Source: JBBQWS01 sp038210415
Lineage (GTDB): Bacteria > Actinomycetota > Actinomycetes > Prado026
Assembly: GCA_038210415.1 (NCBI GenBank)
Contig: JBBQWS010000018.1
Location: 1-52,883 of the forward strand
DNA: 52,883 bases
Reading direction: 5' to 3'
The position numbers and the translations under genes are program-made. Each line of letters opens with the position of its first letter. The first letter of the stretch is position 1. Below are positions 24,129 to 33,472 of this stretch, piece after piece. The notes under the pieces were generated by a model, which was not told the origin of the DNA, did no database searches, and saw only the letters and a list, made by a program, of their open reading frames with translations.

Positions 24129-26219
24129 TCAGTGCTGCGCGAGGTCGAGGCCGGTCCACGCGGCCATGAACGCCAGCGTGTCGACCGAGAGCTCGACTGT
24201 GCGGGTCATCGACCGAGCACCGTGGCCGACGTCGGCCTCGTGCCGCAGCAGCACCGGCCGGCCCGATGTCGTCGAGTGCTGCAGAGCCGCGGCCATCTTG
24301 CGGGCGTGCAGCGGATCGACCCGGGTGTCGCCGTCGAACGTCGTGAACAGCACCGCGGGATAGGCGGCGGGCTCCAACGCGAGGTGGTATGGCGAGTACG
24401 CGAGCAGCCAGCCGAGCTCCTCGGCCACGTCGGCGCTGCCGTACTCGACGTTCCACGTCGCGCCGAGGCCGAACTTCTCGTACCGCACCATGTCGAGCAG
24501 CGGTGCTGAGCAGACCACGGCTGCATACAGGTCCGGCCGCTGCGTCAGCGCCGCCCCGACGAGCAGCCCACCGTTCGAACCGCCCGAGATCGCGAGCTGG
24601 CCATGAGTGGTGACGCCCTCGGCGATCAACCACTCCGCCGCCGCGTGGAAGTCGTCGAAGACGTTCTGCTTGCGGTCGAGCATGCCGGCGCGGTGCCACT
24701 GCTCGCCCTCCTCGCCGCCGCCACGCAGACCCGCCACGACGTAGACGCCGCCCGCTTCCAGCCACGTCAGCAGGGTCGCCGAGTAGGCAGGGGTCAGCGG
24801 GATGCCGAAACCGCCGTAGCCGTACAGGACGGTCGGGCGCGGCCCCGGGGCAGCCTGCGCCAGCGACGTCACGAACATCCGGACGAGCGTGCCGTCAGCC
24901 GAGGGGTAGGTCACCTGCCGGGTCACGATCGCCGGCACCGGGGCGGTTCCGGGCGCGGCGGCCCACAGGCTGGTCGTCCCCGTTCGCGCGTCGTAGTGCT
25001 GCACCGACGAGGGGGTCGCGTAGTCGGTGTAGCCGAACCAGGCTTCGTGCCCGCCGTCGGGTCGTTCGACGATCCCGCCCACTGAGCCGAGCCCGGGCAG
25101 CGGCACGTCGCCCAGCTTCTCGCCGGAGACCAGGTCGTGGAGCGTGACCTCTGACACGGCGTGGCGGGTCCAGGACGCCAGCAGCACCGGGCGTTCGAGC
25201 TCGGCGCCGTCGAGGATCGCGAAGCCGTCCAGGACGGCGATCGGGTCCTCGGGGAGCAGGTCGACCCAGTGCGGGGCGGTCGGCTGGTCCGGCGTCGTCA
25301 CGCACACCCGCCCGCGCGGGGCATCCAGGTCGGTGAAGACGTAGAGCCGGCCGTCGCGACCGAAGTCGAGCCCGGTCTGTGCGTCGACGTCGATCTGGAC
25401 CGGCTTCAGCTCGGGCGCCTCCAGCGGCGACGCCTCCAGGTCGGCCAGCCACAGGTCGTTGCGCGGAGCGGTGCCCTCCGACGCCGACACCGACAGCCAT
25501 CGGCCGTCGCGCGAGACGCCCACCCCGAAGTACTCCGTGGGTAGGCGGCCCTCGCCGAAGACCAGGACGTCGCTGTCGGGCGAGGTGCCCACGCGGTGCA
25601 GCCAGACCCGACGGTGGAACTGCTCCTCGCCGTCGGGTACGAGGTCGGGCGCCAGCCGTCGCACGTAGTAGTACGCCTCGCCGCCGGGCAGCCAGGCGAT
25701 GGGGGAGTAGCGGGCCCGGTCGATCGGCCCGTCCAGCTCGGCGCCGGTGACGACGTCCATCACCCGGATCACCGACTCCTCGGTGCCACCCTCGGAGATC
25801 TGGTACGCGAGGAGGTCGCCCTCCTTCGACGGCTGCCAGCTGTCGAGCGTGGTCAGGCCGCTGGCGTCCAGCGCCATCGGGTCGATCAGGATGCGCTCGG
25901 TACCGTCGGGGTCGACGGTGAGCAGGACCGCGTGCTCCATCTCGGCGGTGCGGCGCATGAGGAACTGCCGTTCGCCTCGCCAGATCGGTGGCGTGATCAT
26001 GCCGGCCGCCAGCAGGGCGTTGATCCGGTCCCGCAGGCCGTCCCGACCCGGCCAGGCGGACCGGGCCCGCTCGACCAGCTCCGCCTCCTGGGCGAGCCAG
26101 TCGCTGGTCTGCTCGGAGGACGGGTCCTCCAGCCACCGGTACGGGTCGGGGACGGGGTGGCCGTGCAGGGTCTCGACCAGGTCGAGACGGTGCGCCGGCG
26201 TGCGTTCGGGGAGGTTCAT
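24129..26219 (-). CDS. prolyl oligopeptidase family serine peptidase (S9A)
   Basis: A 696-residue protein with an N-terminal beta-propeller (about 70-400; DPYRWLEDPSSEQT at the start is diagnostic) and a C-terminal alpha/beta hydrolase. The nucleophile lies in ISGGSNGGLLVGA, the Asp in FDGDTRVDPLHARKM and the His in ADVGHGAR, so the triad is complete. RGGGEEGEQWHRAG is the conserved S9A substrate-loop segment. No signal peptide is present, so it is cytoplasmic. It cleaves short proline-containing peptides in characterised relatives. It is divergent from the HNH gene. Confidence 0.93.
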   Translation of the reverse strand: MNLPERTPAHRLDLVETLHGHPVPDPYRWLEDPSSEQTSDWLAQEAELVERARSAWPGRDGLRDRINALLAAGMITPPIWRGERQFLMRRTAEMEHAVLLTVDPDGTERILIDPMALDASGLTTLDSWQPSKEGDLLAYQISEGGTEESVIRVMDVVTGAELDGPIDRARYSPIAWLPGGEAYYYVRRLAPDLVPDGEEQFHRRVWLHRVGTSPDSDVLVFGEGRLPTEYFGVGVSRDGRWLSVSASEGTAPRNDLWLADLEASPLEAPELKPVQIDVDAQTGLDFGRDGRLYVFTDLDAPRGRVCVTTPDQPTAPHWVDLLPEDPIAVLDGFAILDGAELERPVLLASWTRHAVSEVTLHDLVSGEKLGDVPLPGLGSVGGIVERPDGGHEAWFGYTDYATPSSVQHYDARTGTTSLWAAAPGTAPVPAIVTRQVTYPSADGTLVRMFVTSLAQAAPGPRPTVLYGYGGFGIPLTPAYSATLLTWLEAGGVYVVAGLRGGGEEGEQWHRAGMLDRKQNVFDDFHAAAEWLIAEGVTTHGQLAISGGSNGGLLVGAALTQRPDLYAAVVCSAPLLDMVRYEKFGLGATWNVEYGSADVAEELGWLLAYSPYHLALEPAAYPAVLFTTFDGDTRVDPLHARKMAAALQHSTTSGRPVLLRHEADVGHGARSMTRTVELSVDTLAFMAAWTGLDLAQH

Positions 26220-26251
26220 GGCTCGGTCACCCTATTCGGGAGGGACCCGAA

Positions 26252-26839
26252 TTGGGCTGGCGGGGCGGCGTGTCGGCATCGGACACTGTTCTCGAGGTGA
26301 ATCCGTTGGCCCACACGCTGGTCCTGAACGCCACGTACGAACCGCTCAGCGTGGTGGTGGACCGGCGTGCCCTGCTGCTGGTCCTGGCCAGCAAGGCGAT
26401 CCCGCTGGAGGCGTCCGACCGGGTCGCCCGCTCGGCCACGACCGAGCAGTCGTTGCCGTCGGTGATCCGGCTCAACCGGTTCGTCCGGGTGCCGCACCGC
26501 AGCGGGGTGCCGCTGACCCGCCGGGCCGTCTTCGCCCGCGACGGCGGTCGCTGCGCGTACTGCGGCGGAACGGCGGCGAGCATCGACCACGTCGTTCCCC
26601 GCAGCCGCGGCGGCCTGCACCGCTGGGACAACGTGGTGGCAGCCTGCCACCGGTGCAACCGGATCAAGGCCGACCGCTCCCCGGCCGAGCTCGGCTGGCG
26701 CCTGCGCACCGTGCCGACCCAGCCGGTCGGTCCGGCCTGGCGGATCCTCGCGACCGGGCGGCACGACCCCTGCTGGACGCCATACCTCGTCGGGCACGGT
26801 TGGAACGACTCGCTCGTGGCGAGCGCGTCCGCACCGTAG
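26252..26839 (+). CDS. HNH endonuclease family protein
   Basis: About 195 residues. LVLNATYEPLSVV near the N-terminus and CAYCGGTAASIDHVVPRSRGG with CHRCNRIKADR form a zinc-binding HNH nuclease domain of the widely conserved actinobacterial and cyanobacterial type. All expected Cys and His residues are present. Start choice is uncertain: a TTG at 26252 has GGGAGG about 8 nt upstream, while GTG codons at 26270 and 26297 are closer to the usual N-terminus. The biological role is unknown; it is a standalone domain and not part of a restriction system. Confidence 0.85.
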   Translation: MGWRGGVSASDTVLEVNPLAHTLVLNATYEPLSVVVDRRALLLVLASKAIPLEASDRVARSATTEQSLPSVIRLNRFVRVPHRSGVPLTRRAVFARDGGRCAYCGGTAASIDHVVPRSRGGLHRWDNVVAACHRCNRIKADRSPAELGWRLRTVPTQPVGPAWRILATGRHDPCWTPYLVGHGWNDSLVASASAP

Positions 26840-26878
26840 GCTTCCACCAGAACCGGACCCGAGCAGGCGGAGGTCGCA

Positions 26879-27127
26879 GTGGGCGAGACCGAGAGGGGCC
26901 AGCAAGGTCAACCCGAGCAGAAGGACCTGCGGCTGCGCTACTCGTTGATCGGCGTCGCCGCGCTCGTGGGGCTCATCTTCATCGGGCAGAACAGTGGTCC
27001 CACGCGGATCCACCTGCTCTGGTTCAACTTCGAGTTCCCGCTGATCTTCGTGCTCGTCGGCATGGTCCTGCTCGGCGCCGGGGTCGACCGGGCACTGGTG
27101 TGGCGGGGGCGGCGCGAGCGTTCGTGA
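26879..27127 (+). CDS. LapA-domain (DUF1049-like) small membrane protein
   Basis: An 82-residue protein with a charged N-terminus, a first membrane helix (YSLIGVAALVGLIFIGQN), the short TRIHLLWFNFEFPLIFVLVG turn typical of LapA/DUF1049, and a second helix ending in a basic tail. GTG start at 26879. Its stop overlaps the malQ GTG (GTGA), so the two are coupled. LapA-like proteins are involved in lipopolysaccharide assembly in proteobacteria; here the role is unknown. Confidence 0.8.
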   Translation: MGETERGQQGQPEQKDLRLRYSLIGVAALVGLIFIGQNSGPTRIHLLWFNFEFPLIFVLVGMVLLGAGVDRALVWRGRRERS

Positions 27128-29241
27128 GCGTTCTCGACCCGGCGGTGCGCGAGCTCGCCGCTGCCTACGGTGTCGCCACGGAATACTGGGATTGGCGGGG
27201 CGGGTACGTCGAGGTCGGCGCGGTCACAGTGCTCGGAGTCCTCGGCGCCCTCGGCGTCGACGCGTCGACCCCCGAGCTCGCCCGGTCAGCGCTGGCGGAG
27301 CGCCGTGAGGCCTACTGGCGGCGGATGCTCCCCACCGTCGTCGTCGTGCGCGCGGGCACAGCTGTATGGTTCCCCGTCCACGTCCGGCACGGCGAACCGG
27401 TCGAGGTCTGGGTCGAGCTCGAGGACGGCGGGGTGCGCGCCGACATCGCCCAGCGCGACCACTGGGTGGACCCCCAGCCGCTCGACGGTGGGCTCGTCGG
27501 AGAAGCGACGTTCGCCCTGCCCACCGACCTGCCGCTCGGCTGGCACCGGCTGCGCGCCCGGTCGGTGACCGGCGAGGCCGACGTGCCGCTCGTCGTCACC
27601 CCGGCGGTGCTGGGCCTGCCGCCGGCCCTCGGCGGCCGCCGCACCTGGGGCTTCCTCACCCAGCTCTACCAGGTGCGCTCGACACGGTCGTGGGGCACCG
27701 GAGACCTCGCCGACCTCGCGGAGCTCGCGGCTTGGAGCGGGCACGAGCTCGGTGCCGGCTTCGTCCTGGTGAACCCGCTGCACGCGGCCTCCCCGGTGCC
27801 GCCGATCGAGCCGTCGCCATACCTGCCGATGACCAGGCGGTTTGCCGGGCCGCTCTACCTGCGGGTCGAGGCCATCACCGAGTTCGGCTACCTCGACGAG
27901 TCGGGCCGGACGGCGGTCCAGCGGCTGGGCGCCCCCTTGCTGGCCGCGTCCCGCACGGCCGACCTGCTGGACCGCGACGCCGCCTGGACCGCCAAACGTG
28001 CCGCCCTCGAGCTCGTCGCGGCGGTCCCGCTGTCACCGGGCCGGGCCGCGTCCTTCGCCGCGTACCAGGAGCGCGAGGGTGTCGGGCTGCGCGACTTCGC
28101 GACCTGGTCGGCCCTCGTCGAGGCCTACGGCCCGAACTGGCGGGCGTGGCCCGCACCGCTGCAGGACCCGACCGGTGCCGAGGTGGCCGCCGAACGCGAC
28201 CGGCTGGCCGCGCGCGTCGACTTCCACCGCAGGCTGCAGTGGTGGCTGGACGAGCAGCTCGACGACGCGCAGCTGGCCGCGCGGCAGGCGGGGATGCCCG
28301 TCGGCGTCATCCACGACCTTGCCGTCGGTGTGCACCCCGACGGCGCCGACGCCTGGGCCCTGCAGGGAGTGCTGGCCCCCGGCGTCTCGGTGGGCGCCCC
28401 TCCGGACCCGTTCAACCAGCAGGGCCAGGACTGGTCGCAACCGCCGTGGCGCCCAGATGCCCTCGCCGAGCTCGCGTACGCGCCGTACCGCGACATGCTC
28501 CGCACCGTGCTGAGGCACGCCGGTGGGCTGCGAGTCGACCACGTGCTCGGCCTTTTCCGGCTGTGGTGGATCCCGCAGGGGCTCGGCCCCAAGCAGGGGA
28601 CGTACGTGCGCTACGACCACGAGGCCATGGTCGGCATCCTCGCGCTCGAGGCGCACCGGGTGGGGGCGTTCGTCGTCGGGGAGGATCTCGGCACCGTCGA
28701 GCCGTGGGTCCGCGACGTGCTGCGTGACCGGGGGATCGCGGGCACCTCGGTGCTGTGGTTCGAGCGGGACGGCGCGGGCCGACCGCTCGGCCCCGAGCAC
28801 TGGCGTGAGCTCTGCCTGGCGACGGTCACCACGCACGACCTGCCGCCTACGGCCGGCTACCTCACCGGCGAGCACGTGCGGATCCGGCACGGTCTCGGGC
28901 TGCTCACCCGCTCCGTCGAGGAGGAGCACGCCGTCGACGTGGCGGACCGCGAGTCGTGGTTGGACCTGCTGCGCGCTCGTGGCCTGCTCCGGCCGGGCGC
29001 CTCGTCCGGCGAGACCATCGAGGCGCTGCACCGGCTGCTGGCGGCGACACCGTCGCGGCTGCTGGGTGTGGCGCTGACCGATGCCGTCGGACAGGTGCAG
29101 GCACAGAACCAGCCGGGCACCCACCAGGAGTACCCGAACTGGCGGATCCCGCTCACCGACGGCGTCGGGCGTCCGGTGCTCCTCGAGCACCTGCCCGGCC
29201 TGACCGCGGTCTCGGCCCTGGGGCGCGCGGTTACCGGTTGA
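27124..29241 (+). CDS. malQ: 4-alpha-glucanotransferase (amylomaltase, GH77)
   Basis: A 705-residue protein with the actinobacterial MalQ N-terminal beta domains (to about 150) and a GH77 barrel: RTWGFLTQLYQVRSTRSWGTGDLADL, PLHAASPVPPIEPSPYLP, IHDLAVGVHPDGADAW, GGLRVDHVLGLFRLWWIP (catalytic nucleophile Asp in RVDH), FVVGEDLGTVEPWVRD (acid/base Glu) and TTHDLPPTAGY. It transfers alpha-1,4-glucan segments in maltodextrin and glycogen metabolism. The GTG at 27124 overlaps the preceding stop by 4 nt. Confidence 0.95.
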   Translation: MSVLDPAVRELAAAYGVATEYWDWRGGYVEVGAVTVLGVLGALGVDASTPELARSALAERREAYWRRMLPTVVVVRAGTAVWFPVHVRHGEPVEVWVELEDGGVRADIAQRDHWVDPQPLDGGLVGEATFALPTDLPLGWHRLRARSVTGEADVPLVVTPAVLGLPPALGGRRTWGFLTQLYQVRSTRSWGTGDLADLAELAAWSGHELGAGFVLVNPLHAASPVPPIEPSPYLPMTRRFAGPLYLRVEAITEFGYLDESGRTAVQRLGAPLLAASRTADLLDRDAAWTAKRAALELVAAVPLSPGRAASFAAYQEREGVGLRDFATWSALVEAYGPNWRAWPAPLQDPTGAEVAAERDRLAARVDFHRRLQWWLDEQLDDAQLAARQAGMPVGVIHDLAVGVHPDGADAWALQGVLAPGVSVGAPPDPFNQQGQDWSQPPWRPDALAELAYAPYRDMLRTVLRHAGGLRVDHVLGLFRLWWIPQGLGPKQGTYVRYDHEAMVGILALEAHRVGAFVVGEDLGTVEPWVRDVLRDRGIAGTSVLWFERDGAGRPLGPEHWRELCLATVTTHDLPPTAGYLTGEHVRIRHGLGLLTRSVEEEHAVDVADRESWLDLLRARGLLRPGASSGETIEALHRLLAATPSRLLGVALTDAVGQVQAQNQPGTHQEYPNWRIPLTDGVGRPVLLEHLPGLTAVSALGRAVTG

Positions 29242-29272
29242 CCCGGTACGCACGGGCGGCCGCCCGGTCAGA

Positions 29273-29278
29273 TAGCGT
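29273..29278 (+). promoter_or_regulatory. candidate -10 box of a leaderless transcript
   Basis: TAGCGT lies 7 nt before the GTG at 29286, with no Shine-Dalgarno sequence. Confidence 0.4.
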
Positions 29279-29285
29279 TGCGGCC

Positions 29286-29636
29286 GTGAGAAAAGCCATC
29301 CGCGTCGTTGCTGTCACCGCGTCCGTCCCGTTGGTCGCCGTGCTGTCGTCGCCGGCCTTCGCCGGCCAACGCGACGACGGCGACAACCCCGGCCCCGGCC
29401 TGACCGTCCCCGAGACGCTGCTCTGGTTCGTCGTGGTTCCCGGCGCGACCATCGCGCTCATCTGGCTGGTCGTGCTGGCGGCATCGTGGGCCCGCGCGCC
29501 GCGGTACCGCCCCGGCCTGTCGTGGTGGGCCGACCCCGTCTGGATCAACGGCCCGGCGTCGTCCGACGTGCCCGCTCTGGTCTCGGCCGACGACGCTCCG
29601 CAGACGACAGGAGGCGGCGCTCGTGCCCGCTGGTGA
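29286..29636 (+). CDS. small exported or membrane-anchored protein of unknown function
   Basis: A 116-residue protein with a signal peptide ending in SSPAFA (residues 1-26), a short hydrophilic stretch, one strong membrane helix (LLWFVVVPGATIALIWLVVLAASW) and a cytoplasmic or periplasmic tail with PRYRPGLSWWADPVW. I recognise no family with a function, but the arrangement directly before DUF5130 is common in actinobacteria. Its end overlaps the DUF5130 start by 14 nt. The start is supported by the leaderless -10 box. Confidence 0.75.
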   Translation: MRKAIRVVAVTASVPLVAVLSSPAFAGQRDDGDNPGPGLTVPETLLWFVVVPGATIALIWLVVLAASWARAPRYRPGLSWWADPVWINGPASSDVPALVSADDAPQTTGGGARARW

Positions 29637-30018
29637 AGCGTTCTCCGACCGGCAGCGCGAGGACATCGCCCGTGCGGTGCGGATCGCCGAGGGCGACACG
29701 GGGCTGGCGTTCTCGGTCTATGTCGGCACCCTCGGCGACGACACCCGCGCCCGTGCTCTCGAGCTGCACGCCCAGCTCGCCGAGACTGCGGCCCGGTCGA
29801 CCCTGATCGCTGTCGACCCCGGCGGCCGGCAGCTCGAGATCGTCACCGGCGCCGAGGCGAGACGTTGGCTCGACGACTACGCGTGCGGGCTCGGAGCGAT
29901 CTCGATGACCACGCAGTTCACCGCCGGCGACCTTGCCGGCGGCATCATCAACGGCCTGCGGACGCTGGCCGAGCATGCCCGGCACCCCAAGACGCTGCAC
30001 AACGACGAACCCGCCTAG
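29623..30018 (+). CDS. DUF5130 family protein
   Basis: A 131-residue protein: AFSDRQREDIARAVRIAE, LAFSVYVGTLGDD.RARALELHAQL, ILVDP-like sequence and VTGAEARRWLDDYACGLGAISMTTQF. It belongs to DUF5130, a TPM-like alpha/beta domain found almost only in actinobacteria. It has no signal peptide or membrane helix of its own, but probably works with the membrane protein encoded just upstream (14-nt overlap). GTG start. It is convergent with, and overlaps by 4 nt, the GNAT gene end. Confidence 0.85.
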   Translation: MPAGEAFSDRQREDIARAVRIAEGDTGLAFSVYVGTLGDDTRARALELHAQLAETAARSTLIAVDPGGRQLEIVTGAEARRWLDDYACGLGAISMTTQFTAGDLAGGIINGLRTLAEHARHPKTLHNDEPA

Positions 30019-30833
30019 CTCTGGGGCGGCGACCAGACGTACGGCGTCGTCGACGTCACCGACTGCAGGCCGAGCCGCTCCAGGATCGGGCGGCTGTCCG
30101 GCGACGTGTCGACCTGCAGGAACCGGAACCCCCGCGCCTGCGCCTCGACGGAGCGGCGGGCCACCAGCGCCCGATAGATGCCGCGGCGGCGCCACGGCTC
30201 GAGCGTGCTGCCGCCCCACAAGCTCGCGAACGAAGTGCCTTGGTGGAACCGCACCCAAGCCGCGCTGACGACCTGCCCGTCGACCTCGGCGACGTGCACC
30301 CGGATGGCGTCAGGCTGGGCTGCGACCTCGCCGGCGATGTCGGCGACCAGCCGGCGGTGGTCGCCGCCCCACACCGCGGAGCTCAGCTCGGCGATGCCGT
30401 CCCAGTCGGCGTCGGTGCAGTGGCGAAGCACCACCTCCGGCGGCAGTGCGGCGCGGGCTGCACCCCCGGCGGATGCCCCGACGACGGCGTCGACCTCACC
30501 GAGGACGAGGGTCTCCTCGTCCTCCGCGACGAAGCCCGCCGCGGTTAGCCGCTGGGGCAGGTCCGCGGGACGGTCGTAGCCGTATGTCTTCCACTCGAAG
30601 GTGCGCCCCATCGCGCCGAAGTACGCCACCTGCTCGGCGATCGCGGCGTCGGCGGTGTCGTCGTCCAGGTCGCTCCACTCGACGAAACAACCCCACGACC
30701 GGCCGGCCGGTGCCGTGCAGCGGATGACCGGACCGACCCGTTCGACGAGGAACTCGGGCTGCGGGGGGACCAGGCTCCGGCGGATCTGCCGGTCGAACAG
30801 CCCGAGCGCTTCGGCGACGGCCTCGGGCGTCAG
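30015..30833 (-). CDS. GNAT family N-acetyltransferase, probable CTG start
   Basis: 272 residues if it starts at the CTG at 30833. The C-terminal GNAT domain has VSAAWVRFHQGTSFASLWGGST and EPWRRRGIYRALVARRSVEAQARG (acetyl-CoA loop) and ends in LERLGLQSVTSTTPYVW. The reading frame stays protein-like upstream of the first GTG (30629): LGLFDRQIRRSLVPPQ and GCFVEWSDLDDDTAD. No ATG, GTG or TTG occurs there. The CTG overlaps the pepN stop as CTGA, with AAGGA 6 nt upstream, mirroring the ATGA and GTGA couplings elsewhere in the window. A GTG start at 30629 would lose 68 residues. Confidence 0.8.
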   Translation of the reverse strand: MTPEAVAEALGLFDRQIRRSLVPPQPEFLVERVGPVIRCTAPAGRSWGCFVEWSDLDDDTADAAIAEQVAYFGAMGRTFEWKTYGYDRPADLPQRLTAAGFVAEDEETLVLGEVDAVVGASAGGAARAALPPEVVLRHCTDADWDGIAELSSAVWGGDHRRLVADIAGEVAAQPDAIRVHVAEVDGQVVSAAWVRFHQGTSFASLWGGSTLEPWRRRGIYRALVARRSVEAQARGFRFLQVDTSPDSRPILERLGLQSVTSTTPYVWSPPQS

Positions 30834-33391
30834 CGGGCGTCCTTGGCCTGGCAGCGCATGGCCCGCTGGACGCCGTCACGGCCCTCGGCGATCAGCCGGG
30901 CCAAGGCAGGCACCGGCTTCTCGGCGGCCAGGTAAGCATCGGTACGGTCGACCAGACCCTGCTCGACGAAGAGCGCCGGGAAGAGACCGATCACGATGTT
31001 CGTGGCCATCTCGGTCGTGCGGCTCGACCACACGGCGCCGATGGCCTCGAAGTAGTGGTCGACGTACGGCCGCAGCAGCTCGAGATGGTCGGGATCGGCG
31101 AACCCGGAGATCGTCGCGGTCTGCAGGGCGTTCGCCAGCGAGTCGGCCTCGACGACCTGCTGCCAGACCTCGGCCTTCGCCTCGGCGGTCGGCCTCGATG
31201 CGCGGACCGTCGCAGCGTGCCGCTGACCACCGGCGGTGTTGTCGCGCAGCAGTTCGGCGTCGATCTCGCCGTCGCCGGCTCGCCCCTTGAGGACGAGGCG
31301 TCGCAGGATCGACCAGCGCAGGTCCGTGTCGACGTCGAGCCCGGAGACCTCGGCGGTGCCGTCCAGGAGCCCGGTCAGCAGCGCGAGCTGCTCGTCGGTG
31401 CCGGCGACCCCGAAGAACGACCGGGCGAACGCGAGCTGGTGGTCGCCACCCGCCTCGGCGGCGAGCAGGAGGGCGTGCAGGCTCTCGGCGAAAGCGGTCT
31501 TGGCCTCGGCCCGATGCGCCGGGTCGATGTACAGGTCGAGGGTGGCGCCGGCCTGTCGCAGCACCGAGGAGACGGTGACCAGGTCGCCTTCGTGGCCGAC
31601 CCCGTTGCAGACCAGCTGGACGAAGTCGCGCGGGCGCATCTCGGCGTCGCGGGTCATGTCCCATGCGGCGCTCCAGCACAGCGCGCGGGGCAGCGAGGCC
31701 TGCAGATCGCCGACGGACTTGGTGAGCGTCGCGAGCGAACGCTCGTCGAGCCGAATCTTGGCGAAGGTGAGGTCGTCGTCGTTGAGCAGCAACAGGTCCG
31801 GCTGGCGGACCCCGGCGAGCTCGGGCACCTCGGTCAGCGGCCCCACGACGTCGGTCTCGATCCGGGCGCGCCGCACCAGACCGTCAGCGGTGTGGTCGTA
31901 CAGGCCGATGGCGATCCGGTGCGAGCGCACAGTGGGGTGCTCGGACACCGCCTCCTGCTCGACGAGGAACGTCGTGTACGTGCCGTCCGTGGCCAGCTCG
32001 AAGGAGGGGCGCAGGGTGTTGCAGCCGGCCGTCTGCAGCCACTCCTTCGACCACTCGGCGAGGTCGCGCCCGGACGTCGCCTCGAGCTCGGAGAGCAGGT
32101 CGACAAGCTGGGTGTTGCCCCAGGCGTGCTTGTCGAAGTAGTTGCGGACCCCGGCCAGGAACTGGTCGACCCCGACCCAGGCCACGAGCTGCTTGAGCAC
32201 CGAGGCGCCCTTGGCGTAGGTGATGCCGTCGAAGTTGACCCTGGCGGTCTCGAGGTCGGGAGCGTCGCTGGCGATCGGGTGGGTCGACGGCAGCTGGTCC
32301 TGCCGGTAGCCCCAGGCCTTGCGGCTGGTCGCGAAGCCGGTCCAGGCCTCGGTGAACCGGGTCGCCGACGCGGCGGAGTGGTACGCCATGAACTCGGCGA
32401 AAGACTCGTTCAGCCACAGGTCGTCCCACCACTGCATGGTCACGAGGTCGCCGAACCACATGTGCGCCATCTCGTGCAGGATCGTGTTGGCGCGGGCGTC
32501 CCGGGCCGCCTGGGTGACCTTGCTGCGGAAGACGTAGTCCTCGAAGAACGTGACGCAGCCGGCGTTCTCCATCGCGCCGGCGTTGAACTCGGGGACGAAC
32601 AGCTGGTCGTACTTCGTGAACGGGTAGGGCCGGCCGAACTGCTCCTCGAAGAACGTGAACCCCTGCTTGGTGATCTCGAGGATCTCGCCCGGGTCGAGGT
32701 ACTGCGCCAGCGAGGAGCGACAGAAGACGCCCAGCGGGATGCCACCGCCGCCTTCGCGCTGCCATTGGTCGCGCACCACGTGGTAAGGCCCGGCGACGAG
32801 CGCAGTGATGTAGGTCGACATGCGGGGAGTGGTCGCGAACCTGAACCGCGAGACTCCGTTGCGGACGGGCTCCGGCTCGGCGTGGGTCTGGTTCGACACG
32901 ACCTGCCAGTCGGTCGGCGCGACCACCGTGAAGGTGTACGTCGCCTTGAGGTCAGGCTGGTCGAAGCATGCGAACGCCCGCTTGGCGTCCGCCGCCTCGA
33001 ACTGGGAGTAGAGGTAGACCGCGTCGTCGACCGGGTCGACGAACCGGTGCAGCCCTTCACCGGTCTGCGAGTACGAGCAGTCCGCCACGATGCGCAGCGT
33101 GTTGTCGGCGGCGAGATCGTCGAGGCGGATCCGATAGCCGTCGACGGCTGAGGCCAGGTCGAGGGCACGGCCGTTCAGCTCGATCGAGCGAACAGTCGCG
33201 GCGATGAGCTCGACGAACGTCGAGGCCCCTGGCTCGGTGCAGCGGAAGGCGATCTCGGTCTGCACAGCGAATTCGGAGGGCCCGGTCGTGACGTCCCAGG
33301 TGACGTCGTAGGACTCGACGGCGAGGAGGCGGGCGCGGTCGGCGGCCTCGCTCCGGGTGAGGTTGTTGCTCGTCTGGCTGGTGCCGGTCAC
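30830..33391 (-). CDS. pepN: aminopeptidase N (M1 family)
   Basis: An 853-residue M1 metallopeptidase. GAMENAGCVTFFED is the exopeptidase substrate motif, HEMAHMWFGDLVTMQWWDDLWLNESFAEF contains the HExxH zinc site and downstream Glu ligand, and the ERAP1-like C-terminal helical domain fills the last 300 residues. The length is normal for actinobacterial PepN. I choose the GTG at 33391, 9 nt after AAGGGAG, over an in-frame ATG at 33424. It is cytoplasmic and involved in peptide turnover. It is divergent from the hemerythrin gene and coupled to the GNAT gene downstream. Confidence 0.95.
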   Translation of the reverse strand: MTGTSQTSNNLTRSEAADRARLLAVESYDVTWDVTTGPSEFAVQTEIAFRCTEPGASTFVELIAATVRSIELNGRALDLASAVDGYRIRLDDLAADNTLRIVADCSYSQTGEGLHRFVDPVDDAVYLYSQFEAADAKRAFACFDQPDLKATYTFTVVAPTDWQVVSNQTHAEPEPVRNGVSRFRFATTPRMSTYITALVAGPYHVVRDQWQREGGGGIPLGVFCRSSLAQYLDPGEILEITKQGFTFFEEQFGRPYPFTKYDQLFVPEFNAGAMENAGCVTFFEDYVFRSKVTQAARDARANTILHEMAHMWFGDLVTMQWWDDLWLNESFAEFMAYHSAASATRFTEAWTGFATSRKAWGYRQDQLPSTHPIASDAPDLETARVNFDGITYAKGASVLKQLVAWVGVDQFLAGVRNYFDKHAWGNTQLVDLLSELEATSGRDLAEWSKEWLQTAGCNTLRPSFELATDGTYTTFLVEQEAVSEHPTVRSHRIAIGLYDHTADGLVRRARIETDVVGPLTEVPELAGVRQPDLLLLNDDDLTFAKIRLDERSLATLTKSVGDLQASLPRALCWSAAWDMTRDAEMRPRDFVQLVCNGVGHEGDLVTVSSVLRQAGATLDLYIDPAHRAEAKTAFAESLHALLLAAEAGGDHQLAFARSFFGVAGTDEQLALLTGLLDGTAEVSGLDVDTDLRWSILRRLVLKGRAGDGEIDAELLRDNTAGGQRHAATVRASRPTAEAKAEVWQQVVEADSLANALQTATISGFADPDHLELLRPYVDHYFEAIGAVWSSRTTEMATNIVIGLFPALFVEQGLVDRTDAYLAAEKPVPALARLIAEGRDGVQRAMRCQAKDAR

Positions 33392-33472
33392 AGCGGGGGT
33401 CTCCCTTGATTCCGTCGAATCCACGAGGATCTACCGTAGCCGACCCCGTACCGTCTGGCAGGCTAGTGGCTC

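Noticed and set aside
26471..26480. Another copy of the AACCGGTT operator box
   Set aside because: It lies inside the HNH coding sequence, is single and has no partner, so I treat it as chance.
25747..27123. Long plus-strand extension upstream of malQ
   Set aside because: It is antisense to the S9 peptidase and then out of frame with HNH and LapA. The MalQ homology begins at the GTG at 27124.
31055..33151. 698-codon open frame on the plus strand antisense to pepN
   Set aside because: Shadow of pepN. The minus strand has GAMEN and HExxH motifs; the plus-strand translation resembles no family.
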